From assembly GCF_910591885.1 (NCBI RefSeq), contig NC_063277.1, positions 7,130,001 through 7,194,000 on the forward strand: a stretch of 64,000 nucleotides of DNA, given 5' to 3'. Origin of the DNA: Bombus terrestris. Its lineage: Eukaryota; Arthropoda; Insecta; Hymenoptera; Apidae. Under the pieces are notes generated by a model. The model searched no databases. It saw nothing but the letters and a program-made list of their open reading frames with translations, and had not been told where the DNA came from. Position numbers and translations under genes: made by a program. This document shows positions 26,782-40,435 of the stretch, one piece after another; position 1 is the first letter of the stretch; each line of letters begins with the position of its first letter.

Positions 26782-29700
26782 TAGTAAAAATTTTTATTCT
26801 TTGAAAGAATATAAATATATACGAGTAAAAATGATATAAAATATTCTATTACTCCTTTTATCATCTATTCCTTAGAATTTGAAAATATGTTAAAATATAA
26901 TTATAAATATAAAATATAAAATATAAGTTGAAAATATAATTTCCAGCATTCCCCAACATATATATTTTAATAATGTTATAATAAAGACAAGATGTTATCA
27001 TTATTTAAACAGATACAATAACAGGCTAAATTTTATTCAAACAGTGGCCTTTTTTAGACACTCATCACTGCATACAATTTCATATAAAGGAGAAAAGAAG
27101 AAGAAAAGCAAAAAAGCAGAACGGATGCGCTGACGCGCTCAAAAGAAAAATACGATTAGATACATAGATGAATTCAGTTCAGGCGTAAAATAGTTCCTAC
27201 TATCAATTTTCGTCATCTTCCTTCAGGAAACAGCTATAATCCGGCCTAGTTTGTACAATCACTCTACACACGTCAGCAGTGAATAAATTTGACGAATGAA
27301 CAATCGTCCAATCGATTCAAATTTGTCAACAGAACTGTTTGATTGAGTTACTTGAAACAGTAAAATCAAGTAAAATAAACATAAGATTTAATAAATGAAC
27401 AGAATAAAAAGACCAATCGAACAAATTCTATGCAAATGAAATTTAAACGTATCTTTAAATAAACATTGTACCTTTAAGTGATTGATTCAATTTTTTAGGA
27501 AAGAAGACAGAAATATTCGATATAATATCAGTAGTATTTTAATACGTTCCCCTATAAAAAATTCCTTTTTAATTTTAATAAATGAACAATTAAACAATCA
27601 CAATAAATGAGTAAAGAAAATAATATTCAAAGGCGAGTTTTCATAAAACTTTGTTTTAATGATTGACGATTGCCTTAATGACGATAACAGTGGAAGCAGT
27701 ATTAACGATTAAAATCTATCTTAATAATCAGCATCTGACGATCATTATTCGAATAAGTCAGATAAAAAGTACGCACAATTCAATGCAAAGTCACAAAACC
27801 TATTAAAATCTCTCTTTCTATAAAAGTTCACCTCGGAAGAGCGTGCTACGCCAACACAAGAACTTCATCATTATCCTACATTGCGAATTACCACGATCTT
27901 GTTTCTGGCCTTAATCATCACCATGCAATCATTATTGTCTTTGTTGCGTAACAAACAATCGGTTTCACGAGATGCTCGACTAATCATCCTTCCGTGAGGT
28001 GTATCGATCATTACTACGTAAGAACCAATTACTATGACTCTTTCAAACTGAGAAATAATAGATTCTTTTTTTTTTGTATTTTCTGAAAGAATGTCCTTTG
28101 AAAAATATATCTACAAAAATCTATGTTCAAATTTTCCAAATAATACAACGAAGTTATAGTCATTTAATAAAGGATGTAAAAGTCACTGGTTAAGTATGCA
28201 TAGAAAAATGTTTGATTAATAATTGCAACAGTTATTAGTAGCGATTTGTTATGCAACTTCATGAAGAGAAGAGAATTTTTTATGAAGAGAACTAAAGAAA
28301 TGAAACATACATGGCAATCTATTTCGACTGCTAAAAATTCTGATGAGTACTCCACTCTGATATTTCATATACTTTTGTGTATTGTGTGAATTCTATGTAT
28401 TTATATTTAAATTTACCTTTAAATTTTCCATAGATGCAAAAAATCTACAGTATAGTTATAAATATAATTGATCTAATCAGTAAGTAAAATTTAGAATGTT
28501 TTAATAATTATGCAAGATTATGTTAGCTCTGAGATCAGAAAGAGCAAAATTAGATACTGTTTTCAATGATTTTTCATCCTTTCCTTTCTTCATCTATCTC
28601 CTCGTTCGTTTTTGCTTTTCCTTCCCTACCTTCCTCTTTTTAATTCTTTTAATCCGCGAAAAATATGAAAAAGGAGAAAACATCGATAGTAAAACTTCAA
28701 AGTACCGCAATTCTTTTAATCATCTATATTTTCTCTCTTCTGCTACCCGTCAGATTCAATCTCATTCTAATTATGAATTTTTTCGTTTCATTTATCTCAA
28801 TTGAGCAAAAAAGGACAGAATCGTGAAAACCATAAGGAAACTTTCCTTCCAAGCGATAGTATATTCGGAAGTTCTGATTGTTTCCCATTCAAAAAATTTA
28901 CGAATCTTAATGAAACATGAACAAATACATATACAAAATCTCGTTAAGGAAAGTAGAACATATCATATGTAAAAAGAAAAAAGGGAAAGGGAACTAAAAA
29001 ATCTGTCGTACATTACAATAGGCCATAAGTAATGAAGTTTTAATAAGACACTGTAAACCAAAACCGGAAAGGGAAGTCATATGTCTGACAATAGAAGATA
29101 CAGAATAAAATTCACGGTTCGGCCGTGGGTTCGTTCGTTCGTTCGTCAACGAAGCAAACGCCCACAGTCGATTGAGAGCGTCGGACTGTTAAACACAATT
29201 GCCCTTAAATTGAGATGTACTTGTGACTATTCCGTTTCGTTCGACATTGTACGGATCGCCTCGAATCGGTCCTACGAACATCATGGACCTATGATGTCCA
29301 CCCATCGATCTGGTTCATCTTAAACTCGTTTAAAGTTCTGTTTCCAATGAGAAAGTATACACGAACATGAGAGACCATTTTTCTTTCGACAAGGGATAGT
29401 GATAAAATGATACGAGGAATATAGGTTACACCTGGACTGAATCTACGAGATTTACTATCGTGTTCTTCATGTAAATTATTCCGCATTTATCTAGATCTTT
29501 CTCTTTCTTTTTAGAGTCGATATTTTTTCTTTGGGAAATTCGTTTATGAGAAAAATAGCTTTTTATTAATTGAATGGGCTGCTGTAATAAGCATAATCTA
29601 TTACAGCATGCCATAATAAATTCATAGTCAGTTAATATTCGCAGTGATAAATTTTTTTACTTCTCTAATAAATACAATTTAAACATTGAAGCTGCCTCTT

Positions 29701-32700
29701 TATTCTGGCAAATACTTTAATTAATTATTAATCATAGAAATATATTTTACCAGGTGGGATTGTCAAGAACATATAATGCACTAGAATTTGAGGTCAGAGT
29801 TACTAGGAATGAATACACTTATTGTGTAATCGATTAATAACTTATTAAAGTATAATGTTGTATATACATAACATCGAATATAAAAGGGATAGTAAGGAAA
29901 AGAAAATTTTTGTTTTTAATTTCATATCAAAGTAACGAAGAAAATGTACTGTTCGGATCATGAAAGGTTCGGGATAAAGGAACTATTCAAATAGCAACTA
30001 TTCGAAGAGTAGGTGAACGGATAATGAATGTTTTACTGTACTTTGAAATAAATATGTCAGCAATTTCCTACAATCATTCGTACAAAAACATGAGATATTT
30101 CCGGTAGCGTAGTAATCGAGCACGTAAAAAGTTACTCGTTCAAAAGTTTGTTCATTTCAAAGAAAATATGTAATACTCGCCCTGATTTTTCTATTCATAA
30201 AAATGTTTATATTGAACTTAACTATTATTGTACTGGTTAAATGTATCCTAAAATATTTGATACGTATTCAAACAATTGTAAAATATAATTATTATTTTCT
30301 TTGTATTATATAATAAACATTTGGTGCAATATATAAATGCATTAAAAATGCATTACAATTAATTTATAGTAGCATATAAAGCATATAGTAGCATATAAAT
30401 GCATTACAACATTTATAGTAGCAAAATTACCATAAAGATCTACAAACATTAATCTCATGAAAAATAAAAATCCAACATATTTCTGTTTCCAAAATGGTTC
30501 TTTTCATATATTCAATGATACTAAAAGTAATTCCTAGTCCGTCACTTAAATGATTACTTCGAGTAATTACATACTCAGTTTATCACTTGAACTTTTCGAT
30601 TACACATACTAAGAAAACCTGCAATTAAAGTAGAAAGTAAATAACATTACAAAACTTCGATATACGTAATATACGGGACAAATCTAACCTCCGTATTAAA
30701 CTCTAATATCGTTGCTTGTCCCGTTGGACAATTAGTATTCCGAAAAATGTGTTCTCGGGAACAACCTGCCACCAATACTAGTTCTCCTTCAATTAGCTGT
30801 TCTACGCAAGCCAGGCAATTACTCGTCGAGTTTTTACCACGGTGCCTCGTTCGATTCTATCGCAACAGTAGTTTCGCGACCGGTAACACGATGCTGTTCG
30901 TTCGAAACATAAACATATCTTTCGATGACTCAGTAGACTTTTATGCAACGGACGTGGAAAGTTCAGCAGCACACAACAGCAAACAGCTGGTGTCTGAAAA
31001 ACTCTATTCCTATCACACGTTGTTTACCGTTTCATTCCAGGACGATTGAAACAGGCTTGATTATATTCCTTTTGAGAGCATTCGACCACTGTTCGAAGAA
31101 ACTAAACGTTTTAAAACTACAGCGCCACGATGTATCGCAATCGTGCGAATAACATTAATTTTCACTCTCGATCCGTTCACCACGGATGATGTATTATTAG
31201 AAACGCGAGATTCTCGTAAATGTCACGCGTTTCTAATTCGAAACATCATTCGGATCTCCTAAAGCTTCACACGGTCACAATAACACGTATCGATGAACCA
31301 CTAAACACACCAATCACAAACTCACTCGACGTGTAAAACGGCCTTGTTTTGATTACCGAACTTACGTACACGTGTGTTCACACCGAATACGCTTGTCTAG
31401 TAGCTAGATACTTCGAGGAACTTTACACGCGAGTTCGATCGCTATAGAACGCGACACGGCTAAGTATCCTTTCTCTCCGTCCATGAAACACAAAAGTTTG
31501 CCGGATATCCTGCGACAGAATATACACACGTGCTTCGAACACTGACCGACGTTGCCTCTATTCGGCTAAACCAATGTCGACTGTTATTTTTTTTCTACTA
31601 TAGAGGGGAGACGACACAACGGTATATATACACACTAAGCGAGAGAGAAATCCACGAAAGAAAACTGCAAACCAGTTGTAATACGAACGAGATCGTTTTC
31701 TCTGGAAAACTAATGTTATTAAGTTGTCTGAGATAGCTCTGTTCGTTATGAAATTATTAAAGATATTCGTATTCGTCAAAATTCACGTGGTTTCACGAGT
31801 TTGATGAAAGGAACGAAATTAACTGGTTTTTACGATTCTTGACGAATCCAGACAAGGGACTACGGACAAATATCGATGGCAAATAACGGCGGCGTGCGGT
31901 TTCGATGACCGCGAGAGTATTGCACATTAGCCGACCAGTCGAGAGGGACTTGGCCGCGTGAACTGACCAGTAAGGACAGGCAGTCGTTGCTTTGACTGTC
32001 GTTAAATTAACCACAATTACCAGCGAGGCCTACACGCACGCGCCTTCCTCTCTGTACGCCTACTGTGTATATTACCGACGTTTATATGTTCATGTATGTA
32101 CACACATCCGTCTTAACTTTGCTCGGTCGTGTGCGTTTACACTTGCGCGAACGCCATTAAGCCAACGATATACGGTGATCTCAAACTGCTATTGAATAAT
32201 ACGACGATTCAGAGGAGATTTATGGAAACGAAAATAGTATGTTCAATGTTATTGGGTCTCTTGAAGATATTTCTCTTTCTGTAGTTTCGAAAACTTTTAC
32301 ATTTTTATGAAATTCTAGATTTTATTTTTAACCTTATTAAATTTTGAATAGTAACTTTTTATATTATTGAATTTTAAGTGATTATATGATACTTAATTCC
32401 TCACTTTTCACAATAGTTCGATAAAATTAATTTGTACTAATTTACTAATTTAGTAATTTATAATTTGTAACATACGATATAAAGTTGTCAGATCAAATAG
32501 CACGAATTTAATAGGAATAAATTACAATATATTCGATGTAAATTCATAATTGGATGTTCATCTGCAAATTAATGACCGGAAATTAATACCGTGAAAGATC
32601 TTGCATTCTTAAACGCATAAGCAAAGAAACACATATCTATTCGTATCACGTGCGCACTCCACGCACAATTACAGATAGCGTTTAATCTAGTTTTCATGAA

Positions 32701-35700
32701 TCGATCTAAGCAAACGTTTACAAACAACTATCTGATACATTTTCTTATCTAAAAAAATTATTTTATTAGGACATACTAAATTAGAACGATAATTGCTAAT
32801 TTCATACATTCTTTTTAGATTTACATTTATATACATACATCAAAGATTAGTAAACCATTTCTAAGTTAAGAATTATACATACTTAACACATCGTATTCAT
32901 AGTTAATCATACTTTACACGTATACGATTGTTTGACAGTGAACATTGGTCCGACATTCTGATAACCAACACAAATATACTTGTGGTTAGGCAAGCGATCT
33001 CAAGAAAACCAGGTCATCAAGAAATGCAATTTGATCACAGAAACGATTTACTATTCCTATAAAATAACCAAAGCAGCGTTCATATGTTCATTATTCAAAT
33101 CTAACTTAATTTTTAATATTTGATGCATTTTTCATGCATTTAAAAATAATTTAATATTTTTTAATACTGATTTTAAGGGAAAAAAAGGTTTTGTTCGCAC
33201 GGTAAGTTGAATTTCAGGAATTCGGATACTACTGAACAGTGTTTGAAACGACGCAGCGGCGAAATACGTGATTCAGTTCGAGCAGATTTGGGAGGGGTGA
33301 ACCACGACAATTAACAAGTTAGTTGCCAATTACCACGTTATCGTTCGCGATACCGTCATACGAACAAACACGTCATGCGTACAAGAGGTTGACGACTCTA
33401 TTGAATTAATTTTTTTCTCTTCCTTGCACCGGACTGTGCTACCGGGCGAAAAATAAAACGCAAAAAGGAAATGGATAATTTAAATCGTTCTCGAGTTACT
33501 TTACGAGCCGCGTTCATTTGAATACATAATTTATTTTTTACATGGTGAAGAAATAAATTTATTTGTCGGGAATGGAATGTGAAAGTAAAATTTGTTGTAG
33601 ATTTCAAGGTTAGGTCACGAACTTCAGAAAGTTTAATAGATATTAACCTTAACATTTCGCGCGGGTTAAAATGTGATACTGTATTCAGTAATAATATGAA
33701 ATAGTCTATATACTTTTCAGACTTAATACAATTAATATGAAAGAATATATTCAAATTTCAGAGTACTAAAAATCCTAACCAACAGTTTTTCCCAAATAGA
33801 ACAAAAGACAAAATGGCTGTATTCAGTCAAAGTATTCAAATATTGATATTTTAAAAATCCTAAGCTATACTCTAGCCCGAAAAGAACAAAAAACAAAATA
33901 ACTACATTCAGTTATATGAAGGCAGAATAGTACACAGAATAGTATATGTATTTTTAATTTGTAAGCCAATTAATAACAAAGTATTTAAGTGCCAATATAC
34001 TGAAAATCCTAACCAGTACTCCTTTGGAAGAGGAAAAAATAAAATAGAAATCGGTATAATTAAATCAAATCTATAGAGAAAATGGAGGGAGAAGAATCTT
34101 CACGCACGAGTTCGCGCGCACAAATTGATATGCAACGCAACGTTTCTCTATCAACTTCCTTCCTGCACGAATTGAAGGGAAGCATAAAATGGCTATTGCG
34201 CGTTCAGTTCACTTTTCGTTATCTAAAATCCAATGCATATCGGTTCCTTTGTGTACGTATTCCGTAATTGTACCGTGACGTGTGCGTGGTAAACTAGAAA
34301 CTATCTACTGTAATAGCAGGTCAGAAAGATAGTGCGATGGCCTCTCAATAGTCTTGCTACGAGAATTACCCATTAGCCGTGTAGTTCACGACGAACAACG
34401 CGCCTCGTCAATTATCAAGATTTATGTTGCGACCGGCGCGCCCTCCTAAACGAATCGTCGCAACCAAGCATTAAAAACTTTGCATAAGGAAATAAGAATA
34501 CATATAAATCAGATCTGTCTTAATATTTTCTATCATTTATCGTAATTGATAGATCATATTCGTAAACTACTTTATAAGAAATTTTATTAAAAAGAATATA
34601 TTTTATAATTTAGTATAGTTAGCACTTTCAATGCTAGTGAAAGATTAAGAATATTTTTAAATTTTGAAATTAAGTAAAGAAGGATATGCAATTAGAAAAT
34701 AGTTGATCATAATAAATTCTAGTTACTCAGTTCCTGCCTTTTATTCCTTGGTTCTTCTTTCATCTTTTTAACTTATGTTATTGAGATTGTTAATTTAATT
34801 AATATAAATGCATGGTCCTTAGTTAAATGAAAATTTTAACGTCTAATCTAATCTAATTGAATCAAGGTATATAATGCGTCATTGATGGAAGAAATACCAC
34901 AGAATATATCAATTTCCATGGCGCCAAATATTTTATTAACCTTTTCTGCAATCCTTATAAAGAATCATTTAAACGCAATTCATTTGATTGGTAATGTGTT
35001 GATTCTTCGGACGAAAAAGCTTTTAAAACGTTTGCGTTTCTTTTACTTCATCGTTTTTCTGAATAGGTTCCCAGCGTTGTTGACTTTTACGCGAAAGGAG
35101 TAATTGGACTAAACACATGTGCGCGTTTTATCGTTGGCTTCTTTATTGGCGTGTGGAAATTGAAATTGCAAGAGAAGAGGAAAGAGGAATCTCGTTTCGA
35201 ATCGAAATGAAAATTTTTTGTACAAGGTTTTACAGTTTATGAGATTATTTCACTCACTAGTTGGACTGTTAAAGATAAAAACCAAATTCCAAATAACTTT
35301 AGGTTATTTTTTAGTACATCAGTACTCCCTTTTCATTTTTAAATATATATAATAACTTTTATTTCATTATTATTTAATTTTACTATTTAAAAAAATATAT
35401 TTCTGTTCTCTATAATCTATATTATAATATATATGTTTCTAAAATCACTTATTTTAAAATTTCCAAACATGAGTATTAGGTCGTCCGAAAAGTGTCTTTC
35501 TTTTATAGACACGTCTTTTACAACGACGCATCTTTATACAAACATGAAACCTAATCTGTCGAACGTTGTGATCTTTATTTTGATAGAACAAAATGTATCA
35601 TACGTAACTCGATAAAATAATATAAAACGGAAAATGTTGTGCATTCATTATTTCCTTATAAAACGAAAAAAACTTTTCGGACGACCTAATACATGATTTT

Positions 35701-38700
35701 GCAATCAAATGTTTTGAAAGCAGATTAGAAGTTCCGACAGACAAGGAAGCCATATGGAACCCCTTTGATTTTCTCTGGCGCATGGCATGGGGAACCTTCA
35801 TCTCGACCGGAAGCTAGCTGCTAGAGTTCGTACGCCATATGGTAGGAACGAATTCGTTCAGAGAACGGATGCATAACATGTAATTCTGTTCTGATACAAT
35901 ACTATCGCTCACGGAAGTGTCTTTTGTTTAATCGTTCGGTGTACTTAAGAAAAGAAAAACGGCTTTGAATTTACTCAAAACTCTTTGATTTTCTTTGTTT
36001 CTTTTTAACAGCCACTAATTTATAACCAAAAACTTGTATACTATGGTATAAATACCGCATTTGGAAGAACGTAAAATCTCTGAAACTGAAATCAACATAT
36101 AAAATTCCGAACTAGCTGCATCATATTGAAAAAAATCAAAAATTTATTATCATCTCTGAATAAGCTCATACAATTATAAAATAATGATTCGATGACAGAA
36201 AGGTCATGGGTTCGTGGTGACTATGCAGTTCAACCATAATGTAGTATCGCTTAAACAATGAATGTCATTCTAAATGTCATTTTCATACGCGAAACAAAGA
36301 GACCGCAGATCGATTCAAAATACTTGGGCGAAAATCAATTTAATTTTATATATGAAATACTACGAACAAACTATATATTTTTTGGTATGTATAATCTATG
36401 CAAAAAGCCTAATATGGGACAGTTTAACATATATTCTCTAATATTAGAACTATCGACTAAAATATAAAATTCGAGCTAGAAAAATCAAAATAAAGAATAT
36501 ATTAAAAATAAAAAGATTAAAAATCATAGAAAATTATTCAAATTCTCAAAAATACATTGTTACAAATCAGTAAGATTTTTATAAAAGATTACAAAGTAGT
36601 GATCTCGACCAATCTGGTAATTCTAGTGGTAAGGAAACAAAACTAAAAAGAAATTGATTTTTTTCACACCTATCGTGGAAAACTCCTAAAAAGAAGGGCT
36701 GACTTTCGATGCAAATCATGCATCTACTCCACATGTAGCATGTACATACTCAACAATACCACGACTCCCTGCACATTGTTAGAACAGCAAATCTCCACAG
36801 GCATTTTTCAATTAACATGTAAAAGAAACCTCGTTCAATATGAGAATCCAATCGAGGCAAAAACGTACACCGGTACACGGAATCGAGAATGCCATTTGCG
36901 GTGCATTCGACTCTAGAAAAGAGGCAGACATAAATGAAAGAAAGAAATAGCTGCCGCGCTTGAGGATCATGAGAGAAAACGACTGCTCTCGATATTCCTT
37001 CTAATCACTTTCAAAGAGACAAAGCTCGAAATGAAAGACGTTACGTAATTACCCTTTGCAAATGTGATTACCACCATCGAGAGACTTTTCTGAGTACCTA
37101 CAATTTAATTATGCTGGAAAGACTTCGGTTAATTTTCGTAATTAATCCAAATGCCAATCTCCACTGTTACGGAGAATCGGCATTTTAGTTGGAAGGTTAA
37201 ATGACATCATATTTAATAATTTCATTTTATACTATTAAATATAGGAAAGAATTCTATTTTTTTAATGATAAGCGTACAGGTAGGAAAATTCTTATCTGTT
37301 GTTTCATTATGATACGCTTTATTTTTTTTTCTATAATGTACTGATGATTTTCAAACTTTTGATTTTTAATAGTAATTGCAAACTAACTGAAATTAAAGTT
37401 TAGTATAAGAATTTTCCCTATTTATGTACGCACTGTATAGGCAAAATGTATTTTCATTTACAAAAAGTTGTAATACTTTCAATTATTTTCTTAAATATTA
37501 TGTATCTATTTCAATAACTTTTTTCCATTTTTTGGACATAATGATTCAATACTGTCATCACTATATTGTTACTAGTAAGTTGTTAATTTTTGAAATCAAA
37601 ATATCCTCTGCAATATTTCTGATATTATATCTTAAATTTAATCTACTACAATATAGATATTAAGAGTAGAAAAAAAAAAACTTAGATTATAAATAGTTCT
37701 GATTAAGCTAAAACGCGATGACAATGCAGTATTGAACGTATACTTTATCAATCGCTATTGTGTTGATCATTATTTACTGCATACCTCAAAACAAGGTGAT
37801 AAACGATAATGTTTAAAAAATTAGATGTCAGTAGTAAAAAACGCTAAGATATCTAAACCTAAAATATTTACTGCTGTAGATTGTAGGTCGTAATATGGAC
37901 AATAGAAACACAGAACCTTTTTCTACATCTGATATTTTGTTTAGTTTGTGTAATTGGATACTTGAAATTTGTAATTCAGACGAACGCAATAAATGCGCCG
38001 CCCGTTGTTCATTTAAAGGTAATATACTTATTTAGTAAATATATATGTATTTAGTGAAATAATTGAAGTCATCTTTATCAATCATTAGATTAAATAATAT
38101 ATATCGTCTTGGCAAGTGTTATTTATGCGATTAAGCGTTGAATATTTATATGGTAATTCTTTTCTGAATCAAATACAAAATTTCATTGCTAACTAGAAAA
38201 TTTCTATTACATTTAAAAAGTATAGATTTTATAAACTTACAATTAATACAAACTACACATTTATGTTCTAATCTGTGAATTTATAATATAATTTCTTTTG
38301 ATAATATTTTGTTTGGTGATGCTGATACAGCGACCTCCAAGACCATTTTTTCGAGCTCGACATTGCGCCGCGCCGCTTTTCTCGCGTTCCAAGTAACGCG
38401 ACGAGAGAAATTCTATACATTTAAACGAGTATTCGCACTACTCTACACCAGCGGCATTAGATGTCCTCGTCTATCTAGAATTTCCAATATTGTATAACGC
38501 ACACATTGTGCGAATGTATCACGGTAAAACTGTGAACGAATGAAAGAGTTATGAAATAAATGCACGCGAAAATGTCGAAACCAAAATGTACGATGCTTAT
38601 AAACTAAAATTCAATGAAATCGATATGTAGACAAATAATGTATAGAGCTTATGCGAATTATAATACAATGAGTAGGGGTCGTAGAATGATTACTAATGTT

Positions 38701-40404
38701 TTACGTAATGATTACTCAAACGTAGGCAGCTCAAAGAAATAAAAAAGAACTACGAATAACTACTTACGGGTTTTAGGTTAGGTCAAGTATCTACTGATTT
38801 GGTATCGAACTATCACCGAGGGGAAAGATCTAGGAACTTTACTGTTCCGTTTAATGCGCGATTTCTTTCATCCCCAGCTACTTCAGATGCAAGAAAAAGC
38901 GAACGCATTTGCATCTAATGAACCATACCTGGAAGTACGTCCTTAGTATCGGGGTTATAAGGATGAATCCATCCGTTTCTCTGCTGAATAATGCACTGGA
39001 ACATGTTGCTGGACTATGCGTAGGTCTCGATTCGTGTTGATCGGCTGTAACGAACGAACGAGCAAGAGAGAGAAAGAAAGAAAGGGGGAGTGGAAGGAAG
39101 AGGAAGGGAGAGAGCGAGATGGATCGAGGGAGAGTATACAGCGATGAAAAAGAAAGACAAGGAAACAGGGTGAAAAAAGACACAAGATCCGTTATAGTTG
39201 GCAAGTTCTTTCAATGGGCCACCTTCTCCCTCTGTTCCTTTTTAAAAATATCCCTAGAGCGCACCAATTACTGCAAGATCGAGTTCCTCGTTGATTAGCG
39301 ATTAATATTATCGTACGGCGAGTATTTAGAGCGAAACTCGACTCGATCAAGTGCGCAGAAACGAATCTTCTACGCTTACTTCTTTTCCGGTAAGATTTTC
39401 AAGCTTCTTTCCAGAATGGTTCTCCGTCAATGCACCACCATTACCGGAACGCTCTAGTTTCTTTTCGTCAATCGTAAAACCGATTCGATTCACGATTCGA
39501 GTGATCGGCATGGAGCTCGATGAATGCGTATTCTTGCATCTCGTGAGAAGATACTTTCGATTTATACGCTCGTTGTCGTTCGTTGAAAGACAAGATCGAC
39601 AATTGGACCGACCTCCATTTCATAGGAGAAACCGCGGGTATTCATCATCGGCTTCACATCATTATCAAATGTTCTTCTTGTCGCTCGACTACTCTCTCTT
39701 CTTTCTTCGAACATGTGTGTATATTCACACATACACACAACTGGTATACGCATATACGCACCGGTTCTTTATTTATCCCTCTCTAACTCGTTCGTTCGCT
39801 TTGTCTCCCACCAATGGACCACCACACTCTTTCTTCTTCCGTTTCTTGATTTCTTCCCTTCAGGCCTGGCTTTCCTCACCGCAGCCTGCTACTCCAAAGA
39901 CTACTCTCATCCTCGCAACAAAACGAAACACTGTGAGTTCACAGCGATCTTTCCATCGTTCGACACACGCGCTCTTACACGCAACGTAATGCAATGCACT
40001 CGACCGACCGACCGACCGACCGACCGCTCCGGCCTTGAAACGTGTGCACTTCTCTCTTCCCGGTCTAACCGAAACCCATCACCAACGTTCGTTCATACGG
40101 TACACTAACGTATGTATTCTGTGATGTTAACGTGAGAAAGAACCAAAAGGGGTGGGCAAGAAGATTGACCAACACGCACAGGCCAGGAAAACAAAGGCGC
40201 GGCGCGGTTCAAGAAAGTTAAGAATGACAAGAAAAAGGAAACGAAGGCAGAAGGTAGTCGCCTTCTCTCGTTGCTCCTGCGCCCAGAGGGTGGCTGGTCG
40301 GCTGGCTGGGATCGAACTAGATGGCTCGTCGCCAGGCAACCGGATTTTCTGTCTCTCTCTTGCACACCACCTCCCTCCCTTTGCACTCGTTCTCACTTTA
40401 TTCA

Positions 40405-40435
<31 letters not shown>

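Noticed and set aside
39351..39989. 212-residue plus-strand open frame
   Set aside because: Composition is driven by CG- and CT-rich DNA, overlapping frames are equally open, no domain is seen, and it lies antisense in the srGAP intron.
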